Part shown: positions 16,036-24,361 of the stretch, piece after piece
Layout of the letters: every line of letters begins with the position of its first letter
How positions within the stretch are numbered: the first letter of the stretch is position 1
Source of the DNA: Pseudomonas gozinkensis
Lineage (GTDB): Bacteria > Pseudomonadota > Gammaproteobacteria > Pseudomonadales > Pseudomonadaceae
Assembly (NCBI RefSeq): GCF_014863585.1
Contig: NZ_CP062253.1
Span: 4,056,501-4,120,500, forward strand
DNA length: 64,000 nt
Reading direction: 5' to 3'
Notes under the pieces: model-generated
The model's input: only the letters and a program-made list of their open reading frames with translations
What the model was told of the DNA's origin: nothing
The model's database searches: none
Position numbers and translations under genes: made by a program

Positions 16036-17139
16036 ATGCGTGGTCATCGTGGGTATATCAACCTGGGTCTGATGGGCGTTTTGTCCGCAGCGCTGAGTGC
16101 GCAGGCGGCCGATACGCCGAGCGTGCATGTCTACAACTGGTACGACTACATCGGCCCGAACACCCTGCATGACTTCAAGCGCGACAGCGGTATCGAACCG
16201 GTCTACGACACCTTCGACAGCGCCGAAGTGCTGGAAGGAAAACTGATGACCAGCCGCAGCGGCTACGACGTGGTGGTGGCGAGCAACTTCAGCCTGCCGA
16301 CCCTGATCAAGGCCGGCGCGCTCGCCCCGCTGCCCCGCGATCAACTGCCGGGCTGGAAGAACCTCGACAACGATCTGCTGAGCAAACTGGCCAACAACGA
16401 TCCCGGCAACCAATACGCCGTGCCTTACCTGTGGGGCACCAACGGCATCGGCTACAACGTCGACAAGGTGCGTGCGGTGCTGGGCGACAAGGCGCCGGTG
16501 GACTCCTGGGATCTGGTGTTCAAGCAAGAGAACCTTGCCAAACTGGGGGAGTGCGGCGTGGCGATGCTCGATTCGCCGTCGGAAATGCTCCCGGTCGCGC
16601 TGCACTATCTCGGCCTGCCGCCCAACAGTACCAACGCCGAGGACTATCAGAAAGCCGAAGCGCTGCTGCTGAAACTGCGCCCGCACATCGCCTACTTCAA
16701 CTCCTCGAAATTCATCAGCGACCTTTCCAACGGCAACATCTGCGTGGCGGTCGGCTGGTCCGGCGCGATGCTCGAAGCGAAGACAAACGCCGAGCAGGCC
16801 GGCAACGGCGTAAAGATTCAATACAGCCTGCCCAAGGAAGGCGCGCCAGTGTGGTTTGACACGCTGGTGCTGCTCAAGGACGCCCCGCATCCGGCCCAGG
16901 GCCTGGCATTCATCGACTACCTGCTGCGGCCCGAGGTGATTGCGCCGGTCAGCGATCACCTGTCCTACCCCAACGGCAATCGCGCCGCCACGGCGCTGGT
17001 TGCCCAGACCACCCGCGACAACCCGGCGGTTTACCCGTCAGCCACGGCGATGGCCACGCTGTACACCCTCGAGCCCTTGCCCAAAGCCACCGAACGGGTG
17101 CGCACGCGGGTATGGAGCAAGGTCAAGAACGGCCAGTAA
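16036..17139 (+). CDS. Polyamine-type ABC transporter periplasmic binding protein (PotF-like)
   Basis: 367 residues with a signal peptide (about 1-25, cleavage near AQAAD). The mature start DTPSVHVYNWYDYIGPNTL is the signature of PotF/PotD-type spermidine/putrescine binding proteins, as are YDVVVASN, WGTNGIGYN and LSYPNG. No permease or ATPase gene is adjacent, so it must use a transporter encoded elsewhere or act as a sensor. It is followed after 39 bp by a DmpA-family peptidase, suggesting a common substrate such as an amino-acylated or gamma-glutamylated amine or short peptide. Confidence 0.88.
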   Translation: MRGHRGYINLGLMGVLSAALSAQAADTPSVHVYNWYDYIGPNTLHDFKRDSGIEPVYDTFDSAEVLEGKLMTSRSGYDVVVASNFSLPTLIKAGALAPLPRDQLPGWKNLDNDLLSKLANNDPGNQYAVPYLWGTNGIGYNVDKVRAVLGDKAPVDSWDLVFKQENLAKLGECGVAMLDSPSEMLPVALHYLGLPPNSTNAEDYQKAEALLLKLRPHIAYFNSSKFISDLSNGNICVAVGWSGAMLEAKTNAEQAGNGVKIQYSLPKEGAPVWFDTLVLLKDAPHPAQGLAFIDYLLRPEVIAPVSDHLSYPNGNRAATALVAQTTRDNPAVYPSATAMATLYTLEPLPKATERVRTRVWSKVKNGQ

Positions 17140-17178
17140 CAGCCCTGCAAATCACTGCCTTCAACAGAGAGAACGTCA

Positions 17179-18297
17179 ATGAAACCACGTGCCCGCGATC
17201 TCCATATCCGCATTGGTCAATTACAGCCCGGCCCGGTCAACGCCATCACCGACGTACCCGGCGTACGGGTCGGCCACAGCAATGTGCGTGGCCGCAGCGC
17301 CGGCGGTCGTGACATTTGCACCGGCGTCACCCTGATCGAACCGCGCGCCGGCTCGACCAACGCCCAGCCGTGTTTCGCCGGTGTCCATGTACTCAATGGC
17401 AACGGCGATGCCACAGGGCTGGAGTGGATTCGCGAAGCCGGCCTGCTGACCAGCCCGATTGCCTTCACCAACACCCACAGCCTCGGCGTGGTGCGCGATG
17501 CCTTGATCGAACTGGATCGCGCGCAGCAGCCGGACGACGGTCGTCTCTACTGGAACATGCCGGTGGTGCTGGAGACCTTCGATGGGTTACTCAACGACAT
17601 CAACGGTTTTCATGTGAAGCCCGAGCACGTGGCCGAGGCGATGGGCAACGCGGTTGACGGCCCCGTACAGGAAGGCGCGGTGGGCGGTGGCAGCGGCATG
17701 ATCTGCCATGAATTCAAGGGCGGGATCGGCACCGCGTCGCGCCGGTTGAGCAAGGCTCAGGGCGGTTGGACCGTGGGCGCCATCGTCCAGGCCAACCACG
17801 GGATTCGCAGCGAGTTGCGGGTCGACGGCTACCCGGTCGGGCGCTACATGGAACAGGTGGATTCACCGTTCCTTCGCGCTTCGTTGCCGCATCCGGGCAT
17901 GGGTTCGATCGTGGTGTGCCTGGCCACCGATGCGCCGTTGTTGCCGCATCAATGCACACGACTGGCGCAACGGGCGAGCCTCGGTCTGGCGCGCACCGGG
18001 GGCGGCAATGAGGATCACAGCGGCGACATCTTTATCGCCTTCGCCACCGGCAACGGCCATATCCCGCCTGCCGCCTACGAGGGCAAAGGCGCGCCGACCT
18101 GCGACGACTTGCGGATGGTCAACAACGATCACATCAGCGAACTGTTTCTGGCGGCGACCGAGGCGGTGGAAGAAGCGATCATCAACGCCTTGCTGGCCAG
18201 CGCCAGCACCGAAGGCAACGGGCATTCGGTGCCGGGGCTGGATGCCGAGACCCTGCTCGCGGCTCTGGATAAAGCAGGCTGGCCTGGCGCCCGCTGA
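17179..18297 (+). CDS. P1-family N-terminal-nucleophile aminopeptidase (DmpA / beta-peptidyl aminopeptidase-like)
   Basis: 372 residues. DmpA/BapA enzymes are made as one chain and self-cleave before a Ser/Thr that becomes the nucleophile. Here the expected site is G242/S243 in MGSIVVCLATDAPLL. Other family blocks are NAITDVPGVRVGH at the start, GAVGGGSGMICHEFKGG and GIGTASRR. Members cleave N-terminal D- or L-amino acids or beta-amino acids from short peptides and amides. No signal peptide is seen, so it is probably cytoplasmic. Second gene of the binding-protein operon. Confidence 0.87.
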   Translation: MKPRARDLHIRIGQLQPGPVNAITDVPGVRVGHSNVRGRSAGGRDICTGVTLIEPRAGSTNAQPCFAGVHVLNGNGDATGLEWIREAGLLTSPIAFTNTHSLGVVRDALIELDRAQQPDDGRLYWNMPVVLETFDGLLNDINGFHVKPEHVAEAMGNAVDGPVQEGAVGGGSGMICHEFKGGIGTASRRLSKAQGGWTVGAIVQANHGIRSELRVDGYPVGRYMEQVDSPFLRASLPHPGMGSIVVCLATDAPLLPHQCTRLAQRASLGLARTGGGNEDHSGDIFIAFATGNGHIPPAAYEGKGAPTCDDLRMVNNDHISELFLAATEAVEEAIINALLASASTEGNGHSVPGLDAETLLAALDKAGWPGAR

Positions 18298-18300
18298 CAT

Positions 18301-18885
18301 TCAGCGAAACAGCCCCTGTCCGAGCTCGCGCGCCGCCTGCAGTTGCACCGCCGGATCGCTCGACTCGGACTCCAGCAGCAACGCCGCCCCCGCCACCGTC
18401 GCCCCGCAGTAATCGAAAATGCCGTGATCGATCTGCGCCTTCATCGCCGCGCCGTAGCCGTGGCGTTCGTAGGTGCGTGCATCTGCCCCGCCGAGTGCGA
18501 CCAGGTGCACGCGCAATCGTCCGAGTTTTTTCAGCGTCTTATCGCCGTCGAAATCAAAGGCCCAGCCGTTGCTGAACACCCGGTCGATCCAGCCTTTGAG
18601 CAGCGCCGGCATCGCCCACCAGAACACCGGATAGACCAGCACCAGCGCATCGGCGCGGTCGATGCGTGCCTGCTCGGCCAGCACATCCGCCGGTGGTGCA
18701 GATTCGCGGTGATGCACCGCCCAGTCGGCCACGCCAAAGCGCGGGTCGAATGCCTCGGCGTGCAGGTCGGCGATTTCAAAGGTGTTGGACGGATCGCTGT
18801 CCGACAGGCCTTTGGCAATCTGGTGCGCCAACGAGTGAGTCAGCGAACGTGGATCATCGTGGTCTACAACAATCAATGCGTGCAT
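18301..18885 (-). CDS. NAD(P)H:quinone oxidoreductase-like flavodoxin-fold enzyme
   Basis: 194 residues with a flavodoxin-like fold of the NQO1/MdaB/KefF group. The early strand ALIVVDHDDPRSLTHSLAHQ is the FMN phosphate-loop region, and LVYPVFWWAMPALLKGWIDR is the highly conserved core of this family. A two-electron quinone reductase, usually protecting against quinone or electrophile stress. A TetR gene is divergent 100 bp away, with direct and inverted repeats between, so substrate-induced derepression is likely. Confidence 0.87.
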   Translation of the reverse strand: MHALIVVDHDDPRSLTHSLAHQIAKGLSDSDPSNTFEIADLHAEAFDPRFGVADWAVHHRESAPPADVLAEQARIDRADALVLVYPVFWWAMPALLKGWIDRVFSNGWAFDFDGDKTLKKLGRLRVHLVALGGADARTYERHGYGAAMKAQIDHGIFDYCGATVAGAALLLESESSDPAVQLQAARELGQGLFR

Positions 18886-18920
18886 GGGGGAATCTCCGGT
18901 TGGTGATTGCTGACCAAGGG

Positions 18921-18969
18921 CTTATCCTTTCGATAAGCTACAGTTAGTAAGTTACCTTCAGTAAGTTAC
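18921..18969. promoter_or_regulatory. Repeat-containing operator region between quinone reductase and tetR
   Basis: Two exact direct repeats AGTAAGTTAC at 18946-18955 and 18960-18969 (14 bp period), plus an inverted repeat CTTATC-N5-GATAAG at 18921-18937. Both lie in the 100 bp divergent intergenic region and are the natural binding-site candidates for the adjacent TetR protein. Confidence 0.55.
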
Positions 18970-18985
18970 GTTTGGTATATAAGCA

Positions 18986-19618
18986 ATGTCAACCACTGAA
19001 ATCCCTGAACCCGCTCAACCCCGTCGACGCCTGTCCCGGGAAGACCGCCAGCGCCAGTTGCTCGACATGGCCTGGCAGCTGATTCGCGAAGAAGGCACCG
19101 ATGCACTGACCCTCGGTTATCTGGCGGAAAAGGCCGGCGTGACCAAACCGGTGGTCTACGACCACTTCACCACCCGCGCCGGTCTGCTTGCGGCGCTGTA
19201 TCAGGATTTCGACCGGCGCCAGACGGCGCTGATGGACGCGGCGCTGGCCAATGCCAAGGCGACCTTGAGCGGCATCGCGTCGGTCATCGCCACGGCCTAT
19301 GTCGATTGCGTGCTGACCCAGGGCAACGAAATTCCGGGGGTGATTGCCGCCTTGGCGAGCACGCCGGAACTGGAGAGAATCAAGCGCGAATACGAGGCGA
19401 TTTTTCTGGAGAAGTGCCGCAGCGTGCTCTCGCCTTTCGCTGACGGCGCGGAGATCGGACAGGCAGGACTGCGCGCCATGCTGGGCGCCGCCGAAGCGCT
19501 GTCGCAAGCGGCAGCCACCGACGAAATCAGCGCCGAACAGGCCCGTGACGAGCTGTTCGCCACCATCCTTGCGATGGTCGAAAGAGCCGCCACCCGCACC
19601 ACCAAAGCAGGTGACTGA
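18986..19618 (+). CDS. TetR/AcrR-family repressor
   Basis: 210 residues. N-terminal DNA-binding domain of about 60 residues (LIREEGTDALTLGYLAEKAG then VTKPVVYDHFTTRAGLLAAL), preceded by an arginine-rich start (PRRRLSREDRQRQ). The C-terminal ligand domain is not assignable. Divergent from the quinone reductase gene, which is its likely target together with itself. Confidence 0.9.
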   Translation: MSTTEIPEPAQPRRRLSREDRQRQLLDMAWQLIREEGTDALTLGYLAEKAGVTKPVVYDHFTTRAGLLAALYQDFDRRQTALMDAALANAKATLSGIASVIATAYVDCVLTQGNEIPGVIAALASTPELERIKREYEAIFLEKCRSVLSPFADGAEIGQAGLRAMLGAAEALSQAAATDEISAEQARDELFATILAMVERAATRTTKAGD

Positions 19619-19624
19619 CGGTAC

Positions 19625-19653
19625 TTGAGCGCATCCCCCCTCCTTCCTACGAT
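19625..19653 (+). promoter_or_regulatory. Candidate sigma70 promoter before the structured region
   Basis: TTGAGC at 19625-19630, a 17 bp spacer, and TACGAT at 19648-19653, each 4 of 6 to consensus. It lies just after the tetR stop and immediately before three consecutive hairpins. The predicted start is near 19660. Confidence 0.4.
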
Positions 19654-19659
19654 GGAGCT

Positions 19660-19799
19660 ACGCAGTCGCTTGGTCCGCCAAACCGCTGCGTAGGTGCGGG
19701 TGCTCTGAACCCCAATCAAGCCCGCACCTGGCTTCATGCGCATCTTGAGCCTCGCGGGCTCTACTTCCTCCCCATCAAAGAGTCTTGAGGCTCTTTTTT
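19660..19799 (+). ncRNA. Candidate small RNA of about 140 nt (or structured tetR 3' UTR)
   Basis: The 204 bp gap after tetR has no coding potential but holds, in order: inverted repeat CTACGCAG/CTGCGTAG (19658-19665 with 19686-19693), AGGTGCGGG/CCCGCACCT (19692-19700 with 19721-19729), GAGCC/GGCTC (19747-19751 with 19757-19761), a C-rich single-stranded stretch CTTCCTCCCC (19764-19773), and a final 8 bp stem with six T (19777-19799). This order of structured body, pyrimidine-rich seed and intrinsic terminator is that of many trans-acting sRNAs. The first two stems share two bases, so they would compete. No named sRNA is recognised. Confidence 0.42.
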
Positions 19800-19822
19800 G
19801 TCTCTGAAAATCAGCGTTCGGG

Positions 19823-20437
19823 TTAGCGACGGATCGAGCGCCATGTGGCCTGGGCCAGCAATTCGCGATAAGCCTTCGGACTGCCCTGCACCCGCCCGGA
19901 CAACCACGCGCGGCAATAGCTGTCGGCCTGACCGACGATCAGCGACGGCAGCAGTTCGGCCGGGCATTCATTGAGTTCAGCCGCGCGCCCGGACTCGGCC
20001 AGCCAGGTGCGCAGGCCCAGGTTGCGGGTCTTGTTGCGCTCGGCCAGCTCGTCCTTGTGCGGGCCCCGGGTCACGGCATAACGCGCGTGATACTGGAACC
20101 GCGCCCATTCCGGCTGGTTCTCGACCCAATCCACGTAACTGTAGACCAGCGCCTGCACGCCCTCTTCGGTGGTCGTCGCGTCGGCCAGATAGGCGTCTCG
20201 CAGGCGTGCCTGATCTTCCAGCGCGGTGAAGAACAGCGCCGCCACCAGCCCTTCCTTGTTGCCGAAGTGGTGGTAGATCGCCCCGACACTGGTGTCGCAC
20301 TCGGCACGGATCATTTCGATGGTGGTGGCCTCGATCCCCTGTTCGTTGAACAGGCGCAGGGCCTTGCGAAAGATGTCGCGCTTGAGTTCGGCGCGGCGGC
20401 CGGGGTAGCTGCGTTCGAGTAGATCTGCGGTGTCCAT
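19823..20437 (-). CDS. TetR/AcrR-family repressor with long C-terminal domain
   Basis: 204 residues from the ATG at 20437 (AAGG upstream). The DNA-binding domain is clear: RRAELKRDIFRKALRLFNEQ then GIEATTIEMIRAECDTSVGA and IYHHFGNKEGLVAALF. The C-terminus has many Trp/Tyr residues, suggesting a hydrophobic effector. Divergent from a hotdog-fold gene with a perfect 33 bp palindrome between, so it probably represses both itself and that gene. Confidence 0.9.
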   Translation of the reverse strand: MDTADLLERSYPGRRAELKRDIFRKALRLFNEQGIEATTIEMIRAECDTSVGAIYHHFGNKEGLVAALFFTALEDQARLRDAYLADATTTEEGVQALVYSYVDWVENQPEWARFQYHARYAVTRGPHKDELAERNKTRNLGLRTWLAESGRAAELNECPAELLPSLIVGQADSYCRAWLSGRVQGSPKAYRELLAQATWRSIRR

Positions 20438-20523
20438 GGGCCTTGAAAATCCGGGTAAAGGGCACATCCGTGCCGGTGATCGAAACGCGCACAGGTTGAC
20501 AGATTTCCTGCGAACAGAATACC

Positions 20524-20556
20524 GTTCCGTTACAGAACAATATTCTGTAACGGAAC
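20524..20556. promoter_or_regulatory. Perfect palindromic operator between tetR and hotdog gene
   Basis: GTTCCGTTACAGAA at 20524-20537, spacer CAATA, and exact complement TTCTGTAACGGAAC at 20543-20556. The 14 bp arms without mismatch are longer than most TetR sites, and further partial copies (ACAGAATACCGTTC at 20514-20527) lie beside it. It is placed 37 bp before the hotdog start and 87 bp before the tetR start. Confidence 0.75.
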
Positions 20557-20593
20557 ATCATTCTGCAAATCCCCTAACCGCGAGGCTTCATCC

Positions 20594-21034
20594 ATGAGTC
20601 AGTTTCTCAGCATGTTCAACAGCGTCGGTCCTCAGGCGTTCAGCCAGATGGCCTGCCAGGTCGCGCCGTACTTCAGCACTATCAACCCACTGGTCACCGA
20701 GTTGCGGGCAGGTTCGGCGCAGGTGCAAGTGCCGTTTCGCCGCGAGATCACCAACCACCTCGGCACGGTGCACGCCATTGCCCTGTGCAACGCCGCCGAA
20801 CTGGCGGCCGGGATGATGACCGACGTGTCGATTCCCGCCGGCGCGCGCTGGATTCCCAAAGGCATGACCGTCGAATACCTGGCCAAGGCCAAGACCGACG
20901 TGACCGCCGTAGCCAATGGCGAAGGGCTGGACTGGCAAACCGAAGGCGACAAGATCGTGCCGGTGGATGTCCACGACGCCGAAGGCAGGAAAGTGTTCAC
21001 GGCGCGGATCACCATGAACGTGAAACTGTCCTGA
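20594..21034 (+). CDS. Hotdog-fold DUF4442-type protein (thioesterase-like)
   Basis: 146 residues. The pattern of a long central helix (TNHLGTVHAIALCNAAELAA) followed by strands (GMTVEYLAKAKTDVTAVA, KVFTARITMNVKL) is the hotdog fold of the DUF4442/PaaI-like group. Such proteins are usually thioesterases or bind acyl-CoA-like ligands, but the catalytic residue is not certain here. Single gene controlled by the divergent TetR; a bidirectional terminator follows. Confidence 0.78.
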   Translation: MSQFLSMFNSVGPQAFSQMACQVAPYFSTINPLVTELRAGSAQVQVPFRREITNHLGTVHAIALCNAAELAAGMMTDVSIPAGARWIPKGMTVEYLAKAKTDVTAVANGEGLDWQTEGDKIVPVDVHDAEGRKVFTARITMNVKLS

Positions 21035-21045
21035 ATCACCGGCTC

Positions 21046-21084
21046 AAAAAAGCCCTTGCTGCGTTGATCGCAACAAGGGCTTTT
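21046..21084. terminator. Bidirectional rho-independent terminator
   Basis: Stem AAAAGCCCTTG (21048-21058) with CAAGGGCTTTT (21074-21084). T-rich on both strands, between the convergent hotdog and GNAT genes. Confidence 0.82.
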
Positions 21085-21104
21085 GTCGTTTCAAAGAGAA
21101 GGGA

Positions 21105-21791
21105 TCAGTGAACGGTCAGACGCTGGCGGACAAATTCTTCGGTGCGCCGAGTGACCTGATCCAGATGCCGGTCGCGCTGTTTCTCGGCATCGAGCATCGC
21201 CCGCTTGCCGTGCTTTTGCAGCAGGTAGGTGTGGATCTGTTGCACTTCCAGCGAACGGTAGATCGGCGTCGTGTCGATGAAACCGCGCAGCCCGTTGCTG
21301 CGGTAATGCCGGGTGCTCATCAGCACCTGCGTTTCCAATTGGCCCAGTACTTCGAAACCCAGCGCCTCGAAATACGGCACCTTGCCGACGCTGCAGGTCA
21401 GCTCGGCATGGGGGTAACGCGCCACCATGTCCGCGATCAACGAACGGGCCACGCCCTGACGCCGATGCCCCTCGCGCACCGCCAGATAGGCCACGTTGCA
21501 CGCCTCCCAATCACCCTGCACCGGCAGGTACAACAGGAAGCCGATCACCTGCTCCGGGTCATCGTCGTCGGTGGCCACCAACAGTTCCACCTCGGTGCCC
21601 TTCTCGCCGTTCAACGCCTCCAGATACAGATGCACCTCGTAGCCGACCGCGTACTGATAGACGTTGTACAGCAGGTTGCTCGGGCCAAGGCCGACGGCGC
21701 TGATGTCGGTCAGGTAGTCGACCACCATCTGCAGGATCTGGCTGTTGACGCCTTCGGGGCATGGGGTTTTGTAGTGGGTGATGCGGGGCAT
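21105..21791 (-). CDS. GNAT-family N-acetyltransferase
   Basis: 228 residues from the ATG at 21791. The acetyl-CoA binding core is VAYLAVREGHRRQGVARSLI (the Q/RxxGxG/A motif), preceded by a strand with VIGFLLYLPV. A C-terminal extension of about 70 residues follows (YRSLEVQQIHTYLLQKHGKR), rich in charged residues and probably helical, which is longer than in a minimal GNAT. The substrate is unknown. Confidence 0.82.
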   Translation of the reverse strand: MPRITHYKTPCPEGVNSQILQMVVDYLTDISAVGLGPSNLLYNVYQYAVGYEVHLYLEALNGEKGTEVELLVATDDDDPEQVIGFLLYLPVQGDWEACNVAYLAVREGHRRQGVARSLIADMVARYPHAELTCSVGKVPYFEALGFEVLGQLETQVLMSTRHYRSNGLRGFIDTTPIYRSLEVQQIHTYLLQKHGKRAMLDAEKQRDRHLDQVTRRTEEFVRQRLTVH

Positions 21792-21975
21792 GGCGGGCGG
21801 ACTCCGGCGGTAAAACACAAGTTGCCGGTCGGGCTGAGCGACCGGCGAACCGCGACATCATACCCCTGAGCAAGCCTGACAAAAATTTCATCTGCCCGAG
21901 AACGGATTTTTCGCCGATTTGACGTCCAATTTTTCAGCTGCGTTGATTTCCCCACGCAGGCCTTGAGGAGTTGTC

Positions 21976-22203
21976 ATGAACGTTCTGCGTTCCCCGAAAA
22001 CCATGAAAACCTTGCTTGCCGCCACGCTGGTGGCAATCACCCTGTCAGGCTGTGTCGTCGAACCGGCTCGCCCGCATCGGCCACCACCGATCGTCGAAGT
22101 GGTCCCGGCGATGCCTGCACCGGGTTATCACTGGGTCGCCGGGCATTACCGCTGGGCCGGCAACCAATGGCGCTGGATGCCGGGGCATTGGCGGGCGTAT
22201 TGA
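21976..22203 (+). CDS. Small Trp/Tyr-rich lipoprotein (YXWGXW-like)
   Basis: 75 residues; GAGGAG lies 7 nt before the ATG at 21976. A short signal is followed by a lipobox ITLSGC, so the mature protein is about 47 residues, anchored to the membrane. The mature part is proline-rich (RPHRPPPIVEVVP) and ends in aromatic repeats (GYHWVAGHYRW, GNQWRWMPGHW) like the YXWGXW repeat proteins of the envelope. Function unknown. Confidence 0.78.
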   Translation: MNVLRSPKTMKTLLAATLVAITLSGCVVEPARPHRPPPIVEVVPAMPAPGYHWVAGHYRWAGNQWRWMPGHWRAY

Positions 22204-22209
22204 GGCCGG

Positions 22210-22767
22210 TCACTGCGCGGGTGCAACGACCTTGAACTTGATGTCGATATCCTTCGACACCACGGTGTCCGCCCACTCCCCCGCGCCGAGGCCGAACTCG
22301 TCGCGCTTGAGCACCAGTTCACCGTCGAAGATGCCGATGCTGCTGTCGGGTTTGAGTTGCACCGGCACTTGCACCTCACGAGTGATGCCTTTGAGGGTGA
22401 GGTGGCCGTCGACCAGAAAACGGTTGTCGCCGGCCGGGCTGAAGCGGGTCGATTCGAACACCGCCACCGGAAATTTATCGGTGTCGAACCATGCAGGTTT
22501 CACCAGCTCGGTGTTGGCGTCTTCACTGCCGGCGTCGATGCTGGTGAGGTCGATGTGCAGCGTGGTGCGGGCACTGGTGAGGTTGTCGGAGTCGAAATCC
22601 AGCGTCGCGTCGAACTTGCCGAACGTGCCGTACATCCGCGAGCCCATCTGGTTGTAGGTGAAACTGATCTGGCTGGCGGTGGTGTTGACCCGGGTGTACT
22701 CCACCGCCTGCGCAGCAGGGAAGACGATCAGGCAACACGCGGCAGCCAACAACAATCGAATCGACAT
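22210..22767 (-). CDS. YceI-family periplasmic protein
   Basis: 185 residues from the ATG at 22767 (GGAG upstream). Signal peptide about 1-21 (cleavage near AQA). The mature protein follows the YceI lipocalin-like pattern: SQISFTYNQMGSRMYGTFGK, DLTSIDAGSEDANTELVKPA and GHLTLKGITREVQVPV. The family binds isoprenoid or other amphiphilic molecules in the periplasm. Here it is a single gene without its frequent cytochrome b561 partner. Confidence 0.88.
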   Translation of the reverse strand: MSIRLLLAAACCLIVFPAAQAVEYTRVNTTASQISFTYNQMGSRMYGTFGKFDATLDFDSDNLTSARTTLHIDLTSIDAGSEDANTELVKPAWFDTDKFPVAVFESTRFSPAGDNRFLVDGHLTLKGITREVQVPVQLKPDSSIGIFDGELVLKRDEFGLGAGEWADTVVSKDIDIKFKVVAPAQ

Positions 22768-22858
22768 GGAAGGCTCCGGCGCCCGATGGGTCTCGAATGA
22801 CTTAAGCAAACATCCGTCACTTGCGCCAGCCCCGCCAATGTCTACCCGGTTCCCTTCG

Positions 22859-24214
22859 TCACACCAACCGCTCGATCTTCTGATGCTTCCAGACCCGTGT
22901 GTAATACAGCGTCTGCAGCACCAGCATCCCCAGATACGCGATAGGAAACGCCATCCACACGCCCTGCAGACCGAACTGCCCGTCCAGCCAGTAGGCCGCC
23001 GGCAATTGCACGCCGAGGACACAGATGATCGCCACGCCCACCGGCACCAGCACCGTACCGCTGGCGCGCATGATGCCGCCGATGATCGCCTGGAAACCGA
23101 AGATCAACAGGCTCCACAACATGATGTGCAACAGGTGCTCGGCCATTGCCCGGGTCGAGTCTTCGGTCAGGAACAGCCCCAGCAGCCAGTGCGACAGCAG
23201 GTAACCCGCCAGGATCAGACCACCGGTCAGGCACACGTTGATCCACAACCCGGTGCGCAGGATCGGGCCCATCCGCTCCAGCCGTCCGGCACCGATTGCC
23301 TGGGCGCCGAGGATCGAGGCGGTGATCGCAATCGACAGCGCCGGAAACTGCACGTAGTTGACGATCTGCGTCACCGCGCCATAGGCCGCCGTCGCCTGCG
23401 AGCCGTGCTGGTTGACCAGTGCCAGAATCACCAGCTCCGACAGCGACAGCACAATCATCTGCACCCCGGTCGGCAGACCGATGCGCAACACCTTGCCGAG
23501 AATCGCGCCGTCCAGACGCAACGCCGCAAAGAACTCGCGATCCGGCGCCAGCGGGTGGCCCTTGCGGATCAGGCTCCATGACAGCCACGCCATCGCCGCC
23601 AGCGTACCGGCCAGACCGGCGAACGCCGCGCTCTGGATCCCCCGTTGCGGCAAACCGAACCAGCCGCGAATGAACGCCGGGGTCAGCGCCAGACCGACAA
23701 CGGTCGACAGCAACAGCGCCAGCATCGGCGACAGCGTGTCGCTCACCCCGCGCAACAACTGCGTGAACAGGACGTAAACCAGCACAACCGGCAAGGTCCA
23801 CATCATCACCCGGGCATAGGCCACCGCATCATCCAGCACATCCGCCGGTGTGCCCAACCCCTGCAAGGCCTGACGCGCAAACACACTGCCCAGCACCGCC
23901 GCCACCAGCCCGATCAATACCCCCAGCAACAACGTCGCCCCGGCAATCGCCTTGACCATGTGCGACTCACGCGCCCCCCACGCCTGACCGATCAGCACCC
24001 CCGCCCCGGCGCCCAGGCCGATGACCAGCGCAATGAAGAAAAAGATGATCGGGAACATGCCGGACACCGCCGCCAGCGCCTGAGTGCCGAGCATCTGGCC
24101 GATGTAGATGCTGTTGACCGTGCCCGACATCGATTGCAGGAAGTTCGACAGCACCATGGGAGCCAGGAATAGCAGGTAGGTTTTCCAGAGGGGGGATTGA
24201 GCGGGGGTTTGCAT
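22859..24214 (-). CDS. MATE-family efflux transporter
   Basis: 451 residues with about 12 predicted transmembrane segments in two similar halves, the layout of the MATE family. Typical stretches are LSNFLQSMSGTVNSIYIGQM at the start, ALVIGLGAGAGVLIGQAWGA and LSIAITASILGAQAIGAGRL. It would export organic cations or antibiotics in exchange for Na+ or H+ across the inner membrane. Subfamily (NorM or DinF) and substrate cannot be fixed. Divergent from the chorismate mutase gene. Confidence 0.88.
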   Translation of the reverse strand: MQTPAQSPLWKTYLLFLAPMVLSNFLQSMSGTVNSIYIGQMLGTQALAAVSGMFPIIFFFIALVIGLGAGAGVLIGQAWGARESHMVKAIAGATLLLGVLIGLVAAVLGSVFARQALQGLGTPADVLDDAVAYARVMMWTLPVVLVYVLFTQLLRGVSDTLSPMLALLLSTVVGLALTPAFIRGWFGLPQRGIQSAAFAGLAGTLAAMAWLSWSLIRKGHPLAPDREFFAALRLDGAILGKVLRIGLPTGVQMIVLSLSELVILALVNQHGSQATAAYGAVTQIVNYVQFPALSIAITASILGAQAIGAGRLERMGPILRTGLWINVCLTGGLILAGYLLSHWLLGLFLTEDSTRAMAEHLLHIMLWSLLIFGFQAIIGGIMRASGTVLVPVGVAIICVLGVQLPAAYWLDGQFGLQGVWMAFPIAYLGMLVLQTLYYTRVWKHQKIERLV

Positions 24215-24361
24215 TGAGGGTCCGTCTCGGGTGGGAGCTGATGACAGAGTCTAAGGTATGCAATGCCGTTCAGGTCGTACCCGTTTGCATTAAAACTTCG
24301 TAATCTGCACCTCGATCAATGTTCGTAGCCTCCCCATCACGACAGGAAGTGAATCCCTCCC

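Noticed and set aside
19692..19729. Stem-loop resembling a tRNA arm
   Set aside because: No full cloverleaf, no T-psi-C arm sequence and no acceptor pairing; treated as part of the small RNA candidate.
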